A stretch of DNA of 9,383 bases. Origin: Thermoplasmata archaeon. GTDB lineage: Archaea > Thermoplasmatota > Thermoplasmata > Thermoplasmatales > Thermoplasmataceae. The stretch is taken from NCBI GenBank assembly GCA_021811635.1, contig JAJZNS010000053.1:1-9383 (forward strand), read 5' to 3'. The notes under the pieces were generated by a model, which was not told the DNA's origin, did no database searches, and saw nothing but the letters and a program-made list of their open reading frames with translations. Each line of letters begins with the position of its first letter. The first letter of the stretch is position 1. The translations under genes and the position numbers were made by a program. Below are positions 6,769-9,383 of the stretch, piece after piece.

Positions 6769-8970
6769 ATGGGTCGAAAAGAAGACAACATTGCCAAGGC
6801 AATGGATATACTGAAGGATTATGGCAGGATAAGAAACATTGGCATAGCCGCTCACATAGACCATGGCAAAACAACGCTGAGCGATAACCTGATTGCCGGG
6901 GCCGGTATGATGAGCGAAGAACTTGCTGGAAAGCAACTCATGCTTGACTATGATGAACAGGAACAGGCCAGGGGAATTACAATAAACGCTGCAGTTGCCT
7001 CCATGGTGCACTCCCATGACGGCGTGGACTTTCTGATAAACCTCATCGATACCCCCGGCCACGTGGACTTCGGGGGAGATGTGACCAGAGCCATGAGAGC
7101 TGTGGATGGCGTTATAATTGTGGTTGACTCTGTAGAAGGAATAATGCCGCAGACCGAGACCGTCATCAAGCAGGCACTAAGGGAGAGAGTGCACCCTGTA
7201 CTCTTCATAAACAAGGTTGACAGGCTGATCAACGAGCTCAAGCTTAACGTTGAAGAGATGCAGAAGCGTTTCGTCCGCGTCATAAACGACGTCAACAGGC
7301 TAATCCAGAAGAACGCACCAAAGGAATTCTCTGAGAGCTGGAAAGTCAGCGTCCAGGGCGGCACGGTTGCATTCGGGTCTGCTTTCAACAACTGGGCAAT
7401 ATCGTCTCATTCCATGGTGACGAACAAGATATCGTTCAAGGATATACTGGATCTGGTTAAGAACGGAAAGCAGAAAGAACTGGCCCACAAGAGTCAGCTC
7501 CATCAGGTGGTCCTTGATATGGTTATCAAGCACCTCCCCAATCCAAAGGAAGCGCAGGCTTACAGAATTGCACAGATATGGAAGGGTGACCTTGAATCTG
7601 TTGTAGGAAAGGCAATGGTCAATTGCGACCCCAACGGCCCAGTTGCAATGATGATCACCAAGATAATAATTGACCCTCACGCAGGAGAAGTTGCCGTTGG
7701 GAGAATATTCAGTGGATCGCTCAGGAAGGGAACCGAGGTCTACGTCAGCGGCGGTGGGAGTACGAAGGTGAAAATACAGGTACTTGCCATGATGGTTGGT
7801 CCTGACAGGATCCAGGTCGATCACCTCACATCTGGAAACATAGCCGCAATGATAGGACTAAAGAATGCAATTGCCGGATGTACTGTCTCCACCGATGTTA
7901 TAGATCCATTTGAACCAATGGTTCACTACACGGAGCCGGTGGTCACGCTTGCCATAGAGGCAAAGCATACAGCGGATCTCCCGAAACTCATTGAGGTCCT
8001 TAGAAATGTGTCAAAGGCTGATCCATCTATCGAGGTAGACATCAACCAGGAAACTGGAGAACATCTGATTTCCGGAATGGGAGAGCTTCACCTGGAAGTC
8101 ACCCTTTACAGGATCCGCAACGATTACAAGGTGGACGTGACTACCTCTGATCCAATCGTTGTTTACAGGGAGACTGTTGACAGGAAAGGTGGTCCCTTCG
8201 AGGGAAAATCCCCAAACAAGCACAACAAGTTTTACTTCATTGCAGAGCCGCTCCCAGAGGAAGTGATTTCCCTGATCAAGGAAAATAAGCTCCCACAGGG
8301 TACGAAATTCAAGGACAAAAAGTCAGTTGCAGAGATGCTGCAGAAAGCTGGGCTCACAAGAGAAGAGGCCAGGGGGCTGGTGGCCATTGAGGGGATGAAC
8401 CTCATGACCGATATTACGAAAGGTATCCAGTATCTGGACGAGACCATGGAACTCCTTATAGAATCATTCAAGGAGATTGTCGCCAGAGGTCCGCTCGCCA
8501 ATGAGCACGTCTATGGGGTAAAATTCAGCCTGGAAGATGCCAAGCTGCACGAGGACAGTATACACAGGGGGCCGGCGCAGGTTATTCCCGCAGGAAGGAA
8601 CTCCATGTACGGTGCGATGTGCCAGGCGAAGAGGATTTTAATGGAACCGATTCAAAAGGTGTTCATCAGCGTCCCCATAGAAATAATGGGCTCAGTTACA
8701 AATGAAATACAGCAGAGGAGAGGCATTGTAGAGGAAATGAACCAGGAAGGGGATGAGATGCAGATCAACGCAAAGATACCGGTTGCCGGCATGTTCGGTT
8801 TCGCTTCTGCCATAAGAAGTGCCACTGGCGGCAAGGTTCTCTGGAGTTCAGAAAACGCAGGATATCAGAGAGTGCCTGCTGAATTGCAGAAAGAAGTGGT
8901 TACAAAGATCAGGGAAAGGAAGGGAATCAGGCCGGAACCATACGACGAAGCATACTATGCCGGTCTGTGA
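6769..8970 (+). CDS. fusA: Translation elongation factor EF-2 (aEF-2)
   Basis: The GTPase catalysing translocation of tRNA and mRNA on the ribosome. At 733 residues it has normal archaeal length. G motifs: AHIDHGKTT (28-36), RGIT (68-71), DTPGH (94-98) and NKVD (148-151), with the G5 region near GSAFN (203-207). Domain 2 begins about 290, domain III about 390 (SGMGELHLEV, 435-444), domain IV about 465 and domain V about 625. In domain IV the motif DSIHRGPAQ (596-604) carries His599, the residue converted to diphthamide and targeted by diphtheria-type toxins, so a diphthamide pathway is expected in this organism. GAGAGG at 6755-6760 is a plausible Shine-Dalgarno, 8 nt before ATG 6769. It stands behind rps10 rather than in the classical rps12-rps7-fusA-tuf order. 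No frameshift or truncation is seen. Confidence 0.98.
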   Translation: MGRKEDNIAKAMDILKDYGRIRNIGIAAHIDHGKTTLSDNLIAGAGMMSEELAGKQLMLDYDEQEQARGITINAAVASMVHSHDGVDFLINLIDTPGHVDFGGDVTRAMRAVDGVIIVVDSVEGIMPQTETVIKQALRERVHPVLFINKVDRLINELKLNVEEMQKRFVRVINDVNRLIQKNAPKEFSESWKVSVQGGTVAFGSAFNNWAISSHSMVTNKISFKDILDLVKNGKQKELAHKSQLHQVVLDMVIKHLPNPKEAQAYRIAQIWKGDLESVVGKAMVNCDPNGPVAMMITKIIIDPHAGEVAVGRIFSGSLRKGTEVYVSGGGSTKVKIQVLAMMVGPDRIQVDHLTSGNIAAMIGLKNAIAGCTVSTDVIDPFEPMVHYTEPVVTLAIEAKHTADLPKLIEVLRNVSKADPSIEVDINQETGEHLISGMGELHLEVTLYRIRNDYKVDVTTSDPIVVYRETVDRKGGPFEGKSPNKHNKFYFIAEPLPEEVISLIKENKLPQGTKFKDKKSVAEMLQKAGLTREEARGLVAIEGMNLMTDITKGIQYLDETMELLIESFKEIVARGPLANEHVYGVKFSLEDAKLHEDSIHRGPAQVIPAGRNSMYGAMCQAKRILMEPIQKVFISVPIEIMGSVTNEIQQRRGIVEEMNQEGDEMQINAKIPVAGMFGFASAIRSATGGKVLWSSENAGYQRVPAELQKEVVTKIRERKGIRPEPYDEAYYAGL

Positions 8971-9023
8971 CCTCTTTATAGGGAGAGAGCCATAAAAGCT
9001 GGTAATTTCCTGGATGCGATGGC

Positions 9024-9040
9024 AGAGGGACATGCCCTCT
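9024..9040. repeat. Perfect 6-bp hairpin downstream of fusA
   Basis: AGAGGG (9024-9029), loop ACATG, CCCTCT (9035-9040). It lies 53 nt behind the EF-2 stop and is GC-rich enough to fold in RNA. No T-tract follows directly, so it is not a classical terminator; protection of the 3' end is possible. Confidence 0.4.
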
Positions 9041-9081
9041 AACATCAATTAATAAGATGAATTGCTGCAAAACCAGGACCA

Positions 9082-9125
9082 TTTAATTTTGTCAACAAAC
9101 CTTGACAGCCAGAAATAAAATTAAA
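9082..9125. terminator. Candidate bidirectional terminator / compound inverted repeat
   Basis: TTTAATTTT (9082-9090) and AAAATTAAA (9117-9125) are a perfect 9-bp inverted repeat. Between them lies a second perfect one, TGTCAA (9090-9095) and TTGACA (9102-9107), around a 6-nt loop. Both strands therefore read out a T-rich tract, which suits termination of both the rightward fusA transcript and the leftward gene ending at 9176. The sequence is seen; function is inferred from the convergent arrangement. Confidence 0.5.
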
Positions 9126-9150
9126 CACCCCCATGGATCCTCCCGAGATC

Positions 9151-9166
9151 TGCCCTTGTCAGGGCA
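9151..9166 (-). repeat. Perfect 6-bp hairpin behind the leftward partial gene
   Basis: TGCCCT (9151-9156), loop TGTC, AGGGCA (9161-9166). On the minus strand it begins 9 nt after the stop codon of the partial gene, and a T-rich stretch follows about 25 nt further on. It may stabilise or help end that transcript. Confidence 0.4.
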
Positions 9167-9175
9167 CGGAAAATA

Positions 9176-9383
9176 TTACTGCCTTCTGTTCTTTCTTAGC
9201 CGTCTGCAGATCCAGCCTTCTGGAAGGGTCGCCTGTTCCAGATCCGGAATCCTTTCATCCTTTATTTTTGGGTAAATGTTTGTACTTTCCACCGCATTAT
9301 GCACTGCCAGTATTCTCTCAATCTCCTCGAGATATTTCGGCGACTTTCGTACAGTCCCGGAATCGGTTTCCGCAAGTATCCTG
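9176..9383 (-). CDS. Unidentified protein, C-terminal fragment (5' part outside window)
   Basis: On the minus strand a frame enters from the window edge and runs 68 codons to TAA at 9178-9176. Codon choice (AGG, AAG, GAG) resembles the neighbouring genes, and the other two frames hit stops sooner. The fragment has an acidic-basic helix around SPKYLEEIERILAVHN (14-29), a stretch NIYPKIKDERIPDLE (35-49) and a basic end LPEGWICRRLRKNRRQ (53-68), which might contact nucleic acid. I do not recognise the family from this piece. It is convergent with fusA, with 205 bp of intergenic DNA between, in which I see inverted repeats but no gene. Confidence 0.62.
   Translation of the reverse strand, partial: RILAETDSGTVRKSPKYLEEIERILAVHNAVESTNIYPKIKDERIPDLEQATLPEGWICRRLRKNRRQ

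Noticed and set aside
5142..8834. Leftward open frames antisense to tuf and fusA, up to 174 codons
   Set aside because: They mirror highly conserved elongation factor genes, have no family resemblance, and are expected from the codon bias of the sense strand.
8848..9048. Leftward open frame overlapping the end of fusA
   Set aside because: Mostly antisense to EF-2 domain V; no recognisable protein features.
9003..9052. Possible mini-ORF of 12 codons (ATG about 9014) after a TATA-like TTTATAG
   Set aside because: Too short to distinguish from chance and without a ribosome-binding site.
1..9383. CRISPR arrays, insertion sequences, tRNA/rRNA genes, attachment sites
   Set aside because: No regularly spaced repeats, transposase or integrase motifs, terminal inverted repeats with target duplications, or tRNA-like folds were seen on reading both strands.

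Overview
The window looks like a chromosomal segment of an archaeon, most likely Thermoplasmata/Thermoplasmatales. The elongation factors are archaeal (aEF-1alpha, and EF-2 with the diphthamide histidine). The sugar isomerase is the short bifunctional PGI/PMI type known from Thermoplasma and crenarchaea. Arginine is mostly AGG/AGA, and several genes have a TATA-like box about 25-30 nt before the start codon with little or no leader. The genus is inferred from remembered family sequences, not from a search.

Layout. (1) 1-457, minus: 5' part of an alpha/beta-hydrolase-like protein cut by the window edge. It is divergent from (2) 511-2322, plus: the archaeal NEMF/Rqc2/RqcH homologue of ribosome-associated quality control. 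(3) 2312-3238, minus: bifunctional phosphoglucose/phosphomannose isomerase, convergent with and overlapping gene 2 by 11 bp. Upstream of it on the same strand is (4) 3314-4054, minus: a PAC2-family proteasome assembly chaperone-like protein ending in a proteasome-docking type HbYX tail. (5) 4143-4979, plus: divergent from gene 4, a membrane protein with an N-terminal zinc ribbon, two transmembrane segments and a bPH-like domain. (6-8) 5145-6419, 6424-6738 and 6769-8970, plus: EF-1alpha, ribosomal protein uS10 and EF-2. (9) 9176-9383, minus: the C-terminal 68 codons of an unidentified protein, convergent with EF-2.

The common theme is protein synthesis and protein fate: elongation (EF-1alpha, EF-2, uS10), rescue of stalled large subunits (RqcH type) and a proteasome-linked chaperone. 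The intergenic regions hold compact archaeal promoters (458-510, 4055-4142, 5097-5144), several perfect 6-bp inverted repeats, and a candidate bidirectional terminator at 9082-9125.

I see no mobile element, CRISPR array, tRNA/rRNA gene or defence island. Most of the window is ordinary housekeeping DNA. The less usual points are the HbYX tail on the PAC2 protein, the unidentified zinc-ribbon membrane protein sharing its promoter region, and the hydrolase-like protein with Glu where the nucleophile should be, sharing a promoter core with the RqcH gene.
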